Source: Chloroflexota bacterium
GTDB lineage: Bacteria; Chloroflexota; Limnocylindria; Limnocylindrales; CSP1-4
Reading direction: 5' to 3'
Assembly (NCBI GenBank): GCA_021787395.1
Contig: JAJYLZ010000031.1
Span: forward strand, 1 to 41,176
DNA: 41,176 nucleotides
Positions 1 to 7,471 of this stretch are shown piece by piece; within the stretch, counting starts at the first letter, position 1; each line of letters starts with the position of its first letter. The notes beneath the pieces were generated by a model. The model did not search any database, was not told the origin of the DNA, and saw nothing but the letters and a program-made list of their open reading frames with translations. Position numbers and translations under genes: made by a program.

Positions 1-2915
1 TCGGCGGCGACCGCCGCGGTCATCGGGGAGCGCTTCGCGGCCGGCTCGGCGAGCAGGGCGTCCACCTCCGGCGGCAACGTGATCAGCGCCCGGCCGGCGA
101 GATCGCGCAGGCGGCGCAGCAGCGGCCGGGCGCGCAGGTTCATCGCCAGCTCGACGGCGTCGCCCAGCGGCTCGCGGGCGTCGGCGCGCACGAGCCGCGC
201 GTCGGTGCGGTCGCGGGCTCCGCCCGGGCCCGCGATGGCGGCGCCCAGGATCGTCTCGGCCTGGCGCCAGCGCGCGAGCGCCTCGCGGTACGGATGGCCG
301 ATCGCGTGCCAGCGGGCGGCGATCTCGGCCCAGCTGGCCGGGTCGTCGCGCCCCATCAGGCGGGCGTGGAACGCGCGGGCCGTGGCCAGGCAGGCCTCGG
401 GCTCCGAGAGGGCATCGCCCTCCTCGCGCACCCTCGCGACCGCCGCCTCGGCCTCGGCGAGGACGCGGTTCGCGCGCTCGCGCGAGGCTGCTACGTCGCC
501 GATCCGCCGCCGGTCGCGCGCGTCGGCGACGATCGCGGCCTCCACCTCGAGGGCCGTCATCGCCATGCGGGCGACCAGCGCCCAGTCCTCGGTGCCCCGC
601 AGCCGCGCCCAGCCGCGCTCGGCCGCGCGGCGGGCGTCGGCGAGGTCGCCGCTCCACATGGCGTACGCGGCCGTGGCCTGGTAGGCGGGGACGGCGAACT
701 GCAGGTCGCCCCCGGTCTCGAGCTCGACCAGGATCCGGCCCAGGAGCAGGCCCGCCTCCTCGCCCGCCTCGCTGTCGATCTCCACGATCACCAGGTTCAG
801 GATCGCCGCCACGAACGGGATGCCCGCCGGGCTCCAGTCGAGGGCGCGCAGCGACAGCTCGCGCGCCTCGCTCCAGCGCCCGATCTCGACCAGCACGCCC
901 GCCACGTTGCCGGCCAGCAGGTTGCCGTACACCGCGTCGAGGTCGTGGTCGGCGGCCCACGCCATGCCCCGGAGGGTCTCGTCGACCGCCTCGCTGGGGC
1001 GGCCCAGCAGCTCGAGGACGGCGGTCAGGTTGGCGATCGCCCGCCAGTGCTCCTCCGCGAGGCCCAGGGCGTCCGCCCGCTGGAGCGCCTCCCGGAGCAT
1101 CGCCGGCGCCGCCTCGGGCCGGCCGCCCCACCCGTACACCGTGGCGAGCGTGGTGAGGGCGTGGATCGCCTCCGGCTCGGCCGCGTCGCCGAGCATGCGG
1201 GCAAGCTCGAGCGCGCGATCGGCAGCCCGCTCGGCGTCGGCGAAGGCGCCGGCGATCATGCGCTCCTGGGCCAGGAGGGCCAGGATCCGGGCCCGCTCGA
1301 CCGACGCCTCCGGCGGGACCGTCTCGGCCGCGCGGCGGAACGCGGCCGTGGCGCCGGACGTGTCGCCAGCGGCCAGCCGATAGCGCCCGAGCCGGCCCTC
1401 GAGGACCGCCCAGGCCATGCGGTCGCGTCGCTCCCCCAGCGCTGCGCGGGCGCTCTCCGCGTACGCGACCGCGCGGGCGGGGCGCATCGAGGCAAAGGCG
1501 GCGTCGGCCGCGAGCTGGGCCAGCACGGCGGGGTCGTCCTCGGCCCCGGGGTCCGTCGGCGCCGGCAGGGCAAGCCCGATCTCGAACGCGGCGAGCGCGT
1601 CCTCGGGCGCCTCGAGGGCGGTGGCGAGACGGCCGGCCGCGATGGCGGCGGCTCGGGCCTCGGGCAGCTGGTGCGCGACCCGCCAGTGGTGGGCGGCCAG
1701 GATCGGCACGTCGTCCCAGGCGCGGGCGAGCGCGGCCCGGTAGCGCGGCACCTGCGGCGGCAGCAGGTCGGCGATCACCGCCCGCGCCACCAGCTCATGA
1801 CGGATCCGCAGCAGTCCGTCGTCGTGGCGGACGAGGCCGTGCTCGATGGCCTCGTCCAGACCGGCGCCAAGGTCCGCGTCCAGCGAACCGCGGCCCTGCC
1901 TCGGCAGCGACACGGAGCGCGGCGGCAGGCGGCCGGCCCGCAGCTCCTCGAACGCCGCGGCCGCGCGGGCGAGCCGGGCGCGGTCGATCGGGCGGTCAGC
2001 GCTGGCGAGCAGCCGGAGCACACGGCGGCACTCGGGAGCCCGCCGGGCGAGGCGCGCGGACACGATGTCAGACAGCGAGCCCGTCAGGTTGGCGTTGCGC
2101 AGCTCGCGGCGAGCCGCGACCAGCTCCTCCACCACCAGCGGCGAGCCCGCCGACCGCTCGGCGACCAGGACCACGATCGAGGCCGACGGCCGCTCGCCCT
2201 CGATGCCCTCGATGAGCGCCGCGATGTCGCGCCGGGCGAGCGGGCCGAGGTCGATGCGGACGGGCGGCCGGAGCCCCGCGTCGATGGTCGCCAGGTTCTC
2301 GCGCAGCGGGTGGTCCCGAAGCAGGCGGTCGGGCTGGAACGACAGGACGAGCGCGATCCGCTCGTGCTTGGCGGTGCGCGCGACGAAGGTGGCGAACGCG
2401 CGAGTCGCCGCGTCGGCGGCGTGGAGGTCCTCGAGCACGAGCACGATCGGCCGCTCCGTGGCCACGCGCCCGAGCCAGCGGAACAGCGCCTCGAGGGCGC
2501 GCGGCTGGCGGCGCTCGGGATCGGCCAGGGCGCTGGTGGCGGGAGCCGGAACCGTGTCGGCCAGGGCGGCGAGGCCGGGCAGGCTGGCGAGGATCGGGCG
2601 GGCGTCGCGTCGCAGGAGGTCCGCCAGCTCGGCCTCCGGGCGGCTGGCGAGCAGCGGGGCGAGCGCGTCGAGCATGGACCGCCAGGGCGGGTCGGCCGGA
2701 CCGTGCGCGCAGCCGCGCAGGATGAGGGGCGCGGCAGGCGACGCGGCGACGCGCGAGAGGCCCTCGTCGAGGAACCGGGACACGCCGATGCCGGCCGTCC
2801 CGGCGACCACGACGGACGTCGCCGTGCCCGCGGCGGCGGCGGAGACCGCGGCGCTGAACCGGGCGAGCTCCGGCTCGCGCCCGATGAAGCGACGGCTGGC
2901 GACACGACCGGGCAT
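1..2915 (-). CDS. LuxR-type AAA ATPase / TPR transcriptional regulator (3' end outside window)
   Basis: The reading frame is open from 2915 to the left edge (over 970 codons), so the C-terminus, where a LuxR helix-turn-helix would sit, is not seen. Residues 9-20 hold the typical entry RFIGREPEL. The P-loop region at 39-46 reads GTAGIGVS, with Val45 where Walker A has its lysine. A Walker B (IVLVLEDLH, about 157-165) is present. From roughly residue 380 onward the protein is Ala/Leu/Glu-rich helical repeats of TPR type. This is the build of large ATP-binding LuxR (LAL/MalT-like) regulators. I chose ATG 2915 over ATG 2924 because a TAGAAT hexamer lies 7 bases before it and overlaps the upstream ATG. 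It could instead be an AAA/TPR protein without a DNA-binding domain. Confidence 0.8.
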   Translation of the reverse strand, partial: MPGRVASRRFIGREPELARFSAAVSAAAAGTATSVVVAGTAGIGVSRFLDEGLSRVAASPAAPLILRGCAHGPADPPWRSMLDALAPLLASRPEAELADLLRRDARPILASLPGLAALADTVPAPATSALADPERRQPRALEALFRWLGRVATERPIVLVLEDLHAADAATRAFATFVARTAKHERIALVLSFQPDRLLRDHPLRENLATIDAGLRPPVRIDLGPLARRDIAALIEGIEGERPSASIVVLVAERSAGSPLVVEELVAARRELRNANLTGSLSDIVSARLARRAPECRRVLRLLASADRPIDRARLARAAAAFEELRAGRLPPRSVSLPRQGRGSLDADLGAGLDEAIEHGLVRHDDGLLRIRHELVARAVIADLLPPQVPRYRAALARAWDDVPILAAHHWRVAHQLPEARAAAIAAGRLATALEAPEDALAAFEIGLALPAPTDPGAEDDPAVLAQLAADAAFASMRPARAVAYAESARAALGERRDRMAWAVLEGRLGRYRLAAGDTSGATAAFRRAAETVPPEASVERARILALLAQERMIAGAFADAERAADRALELARMLGDAAEPEAIHALTTLATVYGWGGRPEAAPAMLREALQRADALGLAEEHWRAIANLTAVLELLGRPSEAVDETLRGMAWAADHDLDAVYGNLLAGNVAGVLVEIGRWSEARELSLRALDWSPAGIPFVAAILNLVIVEIDSEAGEEAGLLLGRILVELETGGDLQFAVPAYQATAAYAMWSGDLADARRAAERGWARLRGTEDWALVARMAMTALEVEAAIVADARDRRRIGDVAASRERANRVLAEAEAAVARVREEGDALSEPEACLATARAFHARLMGRDDPASWAEIAARWHAIGHPYREALARWRQAETILGAAIAGPGGARDRTDARLVRADAREPLGDAVELAMNLRARPLLRRLRDLAGRALITLPPEVDALLAEPAAKRSPMTAAVAA

Positions 2916-2922
2916 CGAGGTC

Positions 2923-2928
2923 ATTCTA
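2923..2928 (-). promoter_or_regulatory. Candidate -10 for leaderless AAA/TPR regulator
   Basis: TAGAAT on the minus strand, followed by 7 bases and then ATG 2915. The spacing places the transcription start at the start codon. No clear -35 is seen. Confidence 0.5.
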
Positions 2929-2967
2929 CGGAGGACGGCCAGCGGGACCGCAGCGGCCCCGCGCCGG

Positions 2968-2973
2968 GTACCC
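2968..2973 (+). promoter_or_regulatory. Candidate -10 for leaderless DNA methyltransferase
   Basis: TACCCT ends 7 bases before GTG 2981, and no Shine-Dalgarno sequence lies between. The two divergent genes (starts 2915 and 2981) therefore share a 65-base promoter region. Confidence 0.5.
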
Positions 2974-2980
2974 TCCGCAC

Positions 2981-3913
2981 GTGCAGGACCGCCGACCGCC
3001 CCACCCCCGGAACGAACTCAACGAGCTCACCGGCGAGGAGTGGCTGTACTTCACCAAGTCGGTCTGGACCACCGCGTACCCGAGCGAGCTCGGGCACGCC
3101 CGGCGCAAGGCGCACGGGGCGAACAAGCCGCCCCGCCTGATGGCCCGCCTCATCGAGTTCTTCACCCGGACGGGCGAGCTCGTGCTCGACCCGTTCGCGG
3201 GCGTGGGCGGGACGCTCCTCGGCGCGGCGATCGCGCGCGGCCCGCGCCGCGCGGTCGGCATCGAGCTGGACCCCCGCTGGGCCGCGGTCTACGCGGAGAC
3301 CGTGGCGGCCCTCCAGGCGGAGCGCGGGGGTGCCGGGCCGCAGCTCGCCGACCTGGGCGCCGCCGACCCGGGCGGCGCCCGAGGCTTCGACCCGTCGGGC
3401 TGCGAGCTCCGGGTGGGCGACGCCCGGGACCGGCTGCGGGAGGTGCCGGACGCCTCGGTCGACTTCGTGGCCACCGACCCGCCGTACAACGTGCAGCTGC
3501 CGATGACCATGGCCGGCGGCCGCCTGGCGGAGGCCCACGCCAACCGCCGGACCGACTACGCGATGGTGTCCGACCTCGAGGGCGACTTGGCCAACCTGCC
3601 CGACTACCCGTCCTACCTCGACGCCATGGGCGGGGTGATCGCCGAGGTCCACCGCGTGCTGCGCCCGGGGAGGTACGCCGTGCTCATCGTGCGCGACGCC
3701 TACCAGGAGGGCCGGTACCTGTTCACCGCCGCCGACCTCGCGGCGCGGGCCGACGCGGCAGGGCTGGTCCCCAAGGGCGACATCGCGTGGTACCAGGCCG
3801 GGACCAGGCTGCGGCCGTACGGCTACCCGAGGTCGTTCGTGCCGAACATCGCCCATCAGCACATCGTGGTGCTGCGCAAGGCTCCGGCTCGCACGGCCCG
3901 CCCCAGGGGCTAG
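2981..3913 (+). CDS. N4/N6-type DNA methyltransferase with permuted motif order
   Basis: 310 aa with a GTG start. It transfers a methyl group from S-adenosylmethionine to an amino group on DNA. The SAM-binding motif I (DPFAGVGG, 70-77) comes first, preceded by a KPPRLMARLIEF segment (49-60) that resembles motif X. The catalytic motif IV (TDPPYNVQ, 166-173) follows about 95 residues later. Beta-class enzymes of the COG0863 family usually run DPPY first and DPFAG last, so the order here is circularly permuted (gamma-like). No restriction endonuclease lies beside it, so it looks like an orphan methylase; an RNA substrate cannot be excluded. Its TAG stop overlaps the stop of the convergent gene by two bases (shared CTAG at 3910-3913). 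Confidence 0.82.
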   Translation: MQDRRPPHPRNELNELTGEEWLYFTKSVWTTAYPSELGHARRKAHGANKPPRLMARLIEFFTRTGELVLDPFAGVGGTLLGAAIARGPRRAVGIELDPRWAAVYAETVAALQAERGGAGPQLADLGAADPGGARGFDPSGCELRVGDARDRLREVPDASVDFVATDPPYNVQLPMTMAGGRLAEAHANRRTDYAMVSDLEGDLANLPDYPSYLDAMGGVIAEVHRVLRPGRYAVLIVRDAYQEGRYLFTAADLAARADAAGLVPKGDIAWYQAGTRLRPYGYPRSFVPNIAHQHIVVLRKAPARTARPRG

Positions 3914-5646
3914 GCGTCGCCGAACTGCTGGCGGCGCTCCGTGTACAGGCGCAGGACGTCCTCGAAGCTGCCCGGAGCAGGGCCCTCGTCGGCGGCGGTC
4001 CAGGACGCGCCGGCGTTCGCGGGCGGGCGCGGCGCCGGGTTTGCCCCGGGTGCCGGCAGCGTGGGCACCGACGGGGGCGGGGTGCCCGGCTGCGGCGCGG
4101 CCAGCGCCGGCGGGTCGGCGGAGGCCGTCCCCAGGACCATCTTGTGCAGCCAGCCCTGACGGCCGTCCGGGCAGAGCACCCGCCAGTAGGTGCCGAGGCG
4201 CTCGAGCAGGACCACCTCGTCGCCCTCGTCGAGCGAGCCGATCTCCACGCCTCGGACGTCATCGGGCTGGTCGAGGAGGCTGACGAGTCGGTACTTGATG
4301 CGCCGGCGCTCGAGGCCGGACACGGCCTCGCCCGCCTGGCCGATGAAGGTGAGGTTGACCGCGGTGCGCACGGTCCGCGTCGGGTCGGCCTTGCGCGCCT
4401 CCAGGAGCGACTGGCGGCGCCAGCGCGGGATGTCCGTGTCGCTCGGCGCGGCCGCAGCCGGCGCCACGGCCGCGGCGCGGACCGCCATGGCCACCGACTC
4501 GGCATCCTCGACGAGCACGGCCGCGGGGACCAGGTTCGAGCCGGACGCCGTCGGCATGCCGCTGGCGGCGGCGGCGGCGAGCACGTCGTCAGGCGCGGTC
4601 GGCGCCTCGTCCCGGCGACGGCGCCCGAAGGCCAGGAAGGCCATCGCCATCGCGACGCCGCCGGTGGTGACGACCATGGTGGGTGCGAGCCGCGCCATCA
4701 CGGCAATCGGGCTCGACGAGCCGCCGAACGGCGACGCTGCGCCACCAGCGGCGCTGCCGCTGCCCGCCGGGGGCCCGACCGTCGACCCGCCCCCCGGGCC
4801 GCCCGCGCCGCCGCCGGTCGAGCCGGGATCGGCGGGAGGCACGACGACGGCGGTCTGGGGGGTCGGCGTCGGTGAGGGCGCGGTCATCTCAGGCGGGTTC
4901 TCGCCCGGTACGCCGGCGGGCGCAGCGGCGCCGGCGGGCGCAGCGCCATCGGCGGGCGCACCAGCCGGGCCGGCCGTCCCCGTCGGTACCGCCGGCGACC
5001 CCACGGCCACGGGTGGCGTCGTGGGCCACGGCGTCGGCTCGGAGGCCGCGCTCGGGGCTGGCGTCGCCGTCGGCGCGGGCGTGGCCTGGGGCGAAGCTGA
5101 CGGCGTCGGCGCGGGCGTCGGGGTGGGGCTGGCGGTCGGGCGCGGCGTGGGCGTCGCCGTGGGGGCCGGCGTGGGCGTCGGCGTGGGGGCGGGCGTCGGG
5201 GTCGGGGTGGGCGCAGGCCCCTGGATCGTCACGGTCGGTCCGGCAATGGACCCCGTCGCGCCGCTCTGGTTCGCGGCCACGAACTGGGTCGGCCAGGTCC
5301 CGGCGGGGAGTTGCAGGGTCACGCTGTACGAGACCCCTTTCTGGTACGAATTGTCGCTGCCGTTCTGCGCCATGTCGTGGCTTCCGCCGGCGACTTCGAG
5401 CCGCACGTACGCAGGCGCGTGGTCACCCTGGCTGTGGTAGGTGACGCTGAACGTGATGTGGGTGCTCGTGGTGCCTGAGGTGGGAGAAGCCTGCGGGCCC
5501 GCGAGCCAGACGTCGGCATGGCTGGCGGCGAAGGCCGGCACCACGGCGGCGAGCACAAGCAGGATCGCGGCCGCGGTCGCGCGGACACGGACGCCTGTCG
5601 CGGCCTTCGCGACCGCCCGGACCGCACGAATCGTCTTGTGACCCAC
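3910..5646 (-). CDS. Secreted/membrane Pro-Thr-rich protein with C-terminal SH3 domain
   Basis: 578 aa from GTG 5646. A hydrophobic segment near residues 15-40 (RATAAAILLVLAAVVPAFA) fits a signal peptide or anchor. A beta-rich extracellular domain follows (about 40-145), then a long Pro/Thr/Ala linker of PTPTPAP-type repeats (about 145-310), a second transmembrane helix (about 325-345, followed by GRRRR), and a bacterial SH3 domain near residues 460-520 (WRVLCPDGRQGWLHK). Topology suggests an outside N-terminal domain on a stalk and an SH3 domain on the other side. Upstream in-frame GTG 5778 is possible, but that extension is low-complexity and overlaps the promoter. The gene is cotranscribed with nothing visible and converges on the methyltransferase. 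Exact function unknown. Confidence 0.75.
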   Translation of the reverse strand: MGHKTIRAVRAVAKAATGVRVRATAAAILLVLAAVVPAFAASHADVWLAGPQASPTSGTTSTHITFSVTYHSQGDHAPAYVRLEVAGGSHDMAQNGSDNSYQKGVSYSVTLQLPAGTWPTQFVAANQSGATGSIAGPTVTIQGPAPTPTPTPAPTPTPTPAPTATPTPRPTASPTPTPAPTPSASPQATPAPTATPAPSAASEPTPWPTTPPVAVGSPAVPTGTAGPAGAPADGAAPAGAAAPAGVPGENPPEMTAPSPTPTPQTAVVVPPADPGSTGGGAGGPGGGSTVGPPAGSGSAAGGAASPFGGSSSPIAVMARLAPTMVVTTGGVAMAMAFLAFGRRRRDEAPTAPDDVLAAAAASGMPTASGSNLVPAAVLVEDAESVAMAVRAAAVAPAAAAPSDTDIPRWRRQSLLEARKADPTRTVRTAVNLTFIGQAGEAVSGLERRRIKYRLVSLLDQPDDVRGVEIGSLDEGDEVVLLERLGTYWRVLCPDGRQGWLHKMVLGTASADPPALAAPQPGTPPPSVPTLPAPGANPAPRPPANAGASWTAADEGPAPGSFEDVLRLYTERRQQFGDA

Positions 5647-5714
5647 CGAGGCGTCCGCCTCCGCTGCTGCATCAGGGACAGGCGCAGCATCCCGGAACGG
5701 GCCGGGGGGCGGCA

Positions 5715-5720
5715 ATGGTA
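5715..5720 (-). promoter_or_regulatory. Candidate -10 for SH3 protein gene
   Basis: TACCAT on the minus strand, about 69 bases before GTG 5646, giving a leader of about 60 bases. Confidence 0.35.
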
Positions 5721-5722
5721 CG

Positions 5723-5747
5723 GGGGTCCTTGCCGATGCCGGACCCC
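5723..5747. promoter_or_regulatory. Inverted repeat upstream of SH3 gene promoter
   Basis: GGGGTCC (5723-5729) and GGACCCC (5741-5747) are perfect 7-base inverted repeats with an 11-base spacer. They lie just upstream of the candidate -10, over the -35 position, so they could form an operator. Confidence 0.3.
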
Positions 5748-5942
5748 GGTCATGGGCCGGGCGACCCCCCGCGACCACCGACTGGGGCGAGCGGCCTCCA
5801 TCGGGAGCGTCGAGGCGTTGCGCCCGAGCACCGCGAGATGTCGGATCGGTGCACTTCGGTGCGCTGCCTAGGACCCGAGCATCCTCCTACCTAGTCCGAT
5901 CCGGCCACCGTCGAATCCGCGTCAGAAGCCCAGGATCGCGCC

Positions 5943-6710
5943 ATGCAGGTGATCGCTGCGGCGCCCCCCGTCACCATGGTCCAGCGGCTGGCCGTCGCGC
6001 GGTCGGCCGTGGTGGCGGCGTTGCTGCTGGTCGCGGCGGCGTCGCTGGCCTGGCTGTTCCTCGCCACGCCGATCGTCACGTCGCTCATCCCCGAGGGTCG
6101 GCCCTCCGACGCCCAGGTGATCTTCAGCGTCCTGGTGTGGACGGCGATCCTGATCGCGCCCGCCGGCCTGCTGCTCGTCGGGGTGACTCGCCTGGTGGCC
6201 GCGATCGAGGCGGCGGTGGCCCTTCGGCCGAGAACCATGAGCCCGACCCTGCGCGACGCCCTTGCCGACGACGTGCTCGCCGCGACCGACCTGCACCTGC
6301 CTGGCGGTCGGCGCGTGCACGAGCTGCTGCTGGGCGGCTTCGGAATCGTGGTGGTCGGCGTGGTGCCGCCGCCGTCGATCAGCCGGGCGGTCGGCTCGCG
6401 CTGGGAGGTCCGCGACCAGCGCGGCCGGTGGATCCCGATCGAGAGCCCGACCGACCGCGCCGCCCGCGATGCCGAGCGCGTCCGCGGCTGGCTCGCCGCC
6501 GATGACCGCGACTTCGTGGTCAAGGTGTACGCGGTGGTGGTCAGCGGGGACCCGCGGGTGGAGCGCACCCCGAGTTGCGCGGTGGTCCGACCGGAGGACT
6601 TCGCGGCGTGGGTCTCCGGGCTCACCCCGCAGCGCGGCCTGACCGCCAGTCGTCGCGAGCGCGTCGAGCAGATGGTCCGGGAGATCGCCGCCGACGGGAC
6701 GACCCGCTAG
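5943..6710 (+). CDS. Two-TM membrane protein with degenerate NERD-like domain
   Basis: 255 aa, ATG start with AGGA about 8 bases upstream. Two transmembrane helices occupy about residues 20-42 and 58-82. The cytoplasmic part begins PGGRRVHELLL and ends with a run like the C-terminal half of nuclease-related NERD domains: an RAARDAERVRGWL helix, a VVKVYAVVVSGDP strand, and VVRPEDFAAWV before a final helix. The acidic and lysine residues of the NERD nuclease core (the EVK-type strand) are not recognisable. It is therefore probably a non-catalytic relative. The family link rests on pattern only; a plain 2-TM hypothetical protein is the alternative. Confidence 0.7.
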   Translation: MQVIAAAPPVTMVQRLAVARSAVVAALLLVAAASLAWLFLATPIVTSLIPEGRPSDAQVIFSVLVWTAILIAPAGLLLVGVTRLVAAIEAAVALRPRTMSPTLRDALADDVLAATDLHLPGGRRVHELLLGGFGIVVVGVVPPPSISRAVGSRWEVRDQRGRWIPIESPTDRAARDAERVRGWLAADDRDFVVKVYAVVVSGDPRVERTPSCAVVRPEDFAAWVSGLTPQRGLTASRRERVEQMVREIAADGTTR

Positions 6711-6726
6711 GCGCTCGCCGCGGTGG

Positions 6727-6803
6727 TGGTAGGGGAGCCAGGACTCGAACCTGGAACCGGCGGGATATAAGCCCGCAGCTCTAACCGATTGAGCTACTCC
6801 CCC
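6727..6803 (-). tRNA. tRNA-Ile (anticodon UAU)
   Basis: A full cloverleaf reads on the minus strand from 6803. The acceptor GGGGGAG (6803-6797) pairs with CTCCCCT (6737-6731), with a G-U pair at 1-72. The D stem is GCTC/GAGC, the anticodon stem GCGGG/CCCGC, and the T stem CCAGG/CCTGG with loop TTCGAGT. The discriminator A is 6730 and CCA is encoded at 6727-6729. The seven-base anticodon loop is CTTATAT, so positions 34-36 are TAT. This reads AUA isoleucine. Most bacteria instead use a CAU tRNA modified by TilS (lysidine). Confidence 0.92.
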
Positions 6804-6837
6804 ACGCGATCGGCGGGCCCCGCCCGCACTCGAAGGC

Positions 6838-7191
6838 TCAGCCGCCCCGCGGGCGGCGCTCCTTGCCCCGGAAGAGCCCGCCGAGGCCGCGCCGGGTGGC
6901 CCCGGACTCGACCGTGGTGCTGCTGCCGGCGCTCCAGGTCACGCTGGAACTGGCGGTGGGGTGCCCGGCACCCGGGGCGGACGCGGTGGCGACGCCGGGG
7001 TCGCGAGGGCCTCCATCCAGCCCGAGCTGGGCTGCCAGCTCGTGGTCCTCGGGCGTCCACTCGCTCATGAGGGGCAGGTCGTCCGGGTCAGGCGGCCGCT
7101 CCGTGCGCTCGACGACGACGGGCGGGCGGCTGTACGTCGGTCCCCCGACGAGCTTGGGCATCGCAGCGAGCCCGCGATCGTCGTAGTCCAA
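6838..7191 (-). CDS. Hypothetical protein, Pro-rich and probably disordered
   Basis: 117 aa from TTG 7191, which has a GAGGGA ribosome binding site 5 bases before it; an in-frame ATG at 7158 is the alternative. The N-terminal half contains PKLVGGPTYSRPP and RPPDPDDLPL, followed by an acidic helix (EWTPEDHELAAQLGL). The C-terminal half is Ser/Thr/Gly-rich and ends in basic RRGLGGLFRGKERRPRGG. No transmembrane segment or known domain is visible. It ends 35 bases before the tRNA gene and could be cotranscribed with it. Confidence 0.6.
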   Translation of the reverse strand: MDYDDRGLAAMPKLVGGPTYSRPPVVVERTERPPDPDDLPLMSEWTPEDHELAAQLGLDGGPRDPGVATASAPGAGHPTASSSVTWSAGSSTTVESGATRRGLGGLFRGKERRPRGG

Positions 7192-7236
7192 GGATGTCCC
7201 TCACTGTCGGCCGGAGGCAGCCCGGCCGCCGTGCAG

Positions 7237-7242
7237 ATGATA
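7237..7242 (-). promoter_or_regulatory. Candidate -10 upstream of the small Pro-rich gene
   Basis: TATCAT on the minus strand, about 45 bases before TTG 7191. The remainder of the 7192-7471 gap shows nothing else I can support. Confidence 0.3.
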
Positions 7243-7471
7243 GCGAGCGTGCGGCGGTCCGTACCCTCCTGCAGCAGGTCAGGACCGGCCGGCCGGCCTC
7301 GCGGTGCGCGATCAGGACAAGGTAGGCGCTGGGGCAGCCGCCAACAAGGCGGGCATGACGCTCCCGCCCGCTCTTGTGGTGCGCGCGCGCTCCGCAGGTC
7401 GCCGCCCGGCAACCGGCACGCAGCCGACCCCGGCGCACCCGGGCGCGCCCACGCCAGCCCGCCGCGGCCGT

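Noticed and set aside
294..3140. Very long plus-strand open frame opposite the AAA/TPR regulator
   Set aside because: Arg/Gly/Pro/Ala-rich translation with no domains; it is the antisense shadow of a GC-rich gene.
4905..5220. DNA-level repeats of GGCGTCGGGGT type
   Set aside because: Explained by the Pro/Thr-rich linker codons of the SH3 protein on the opposite strand.
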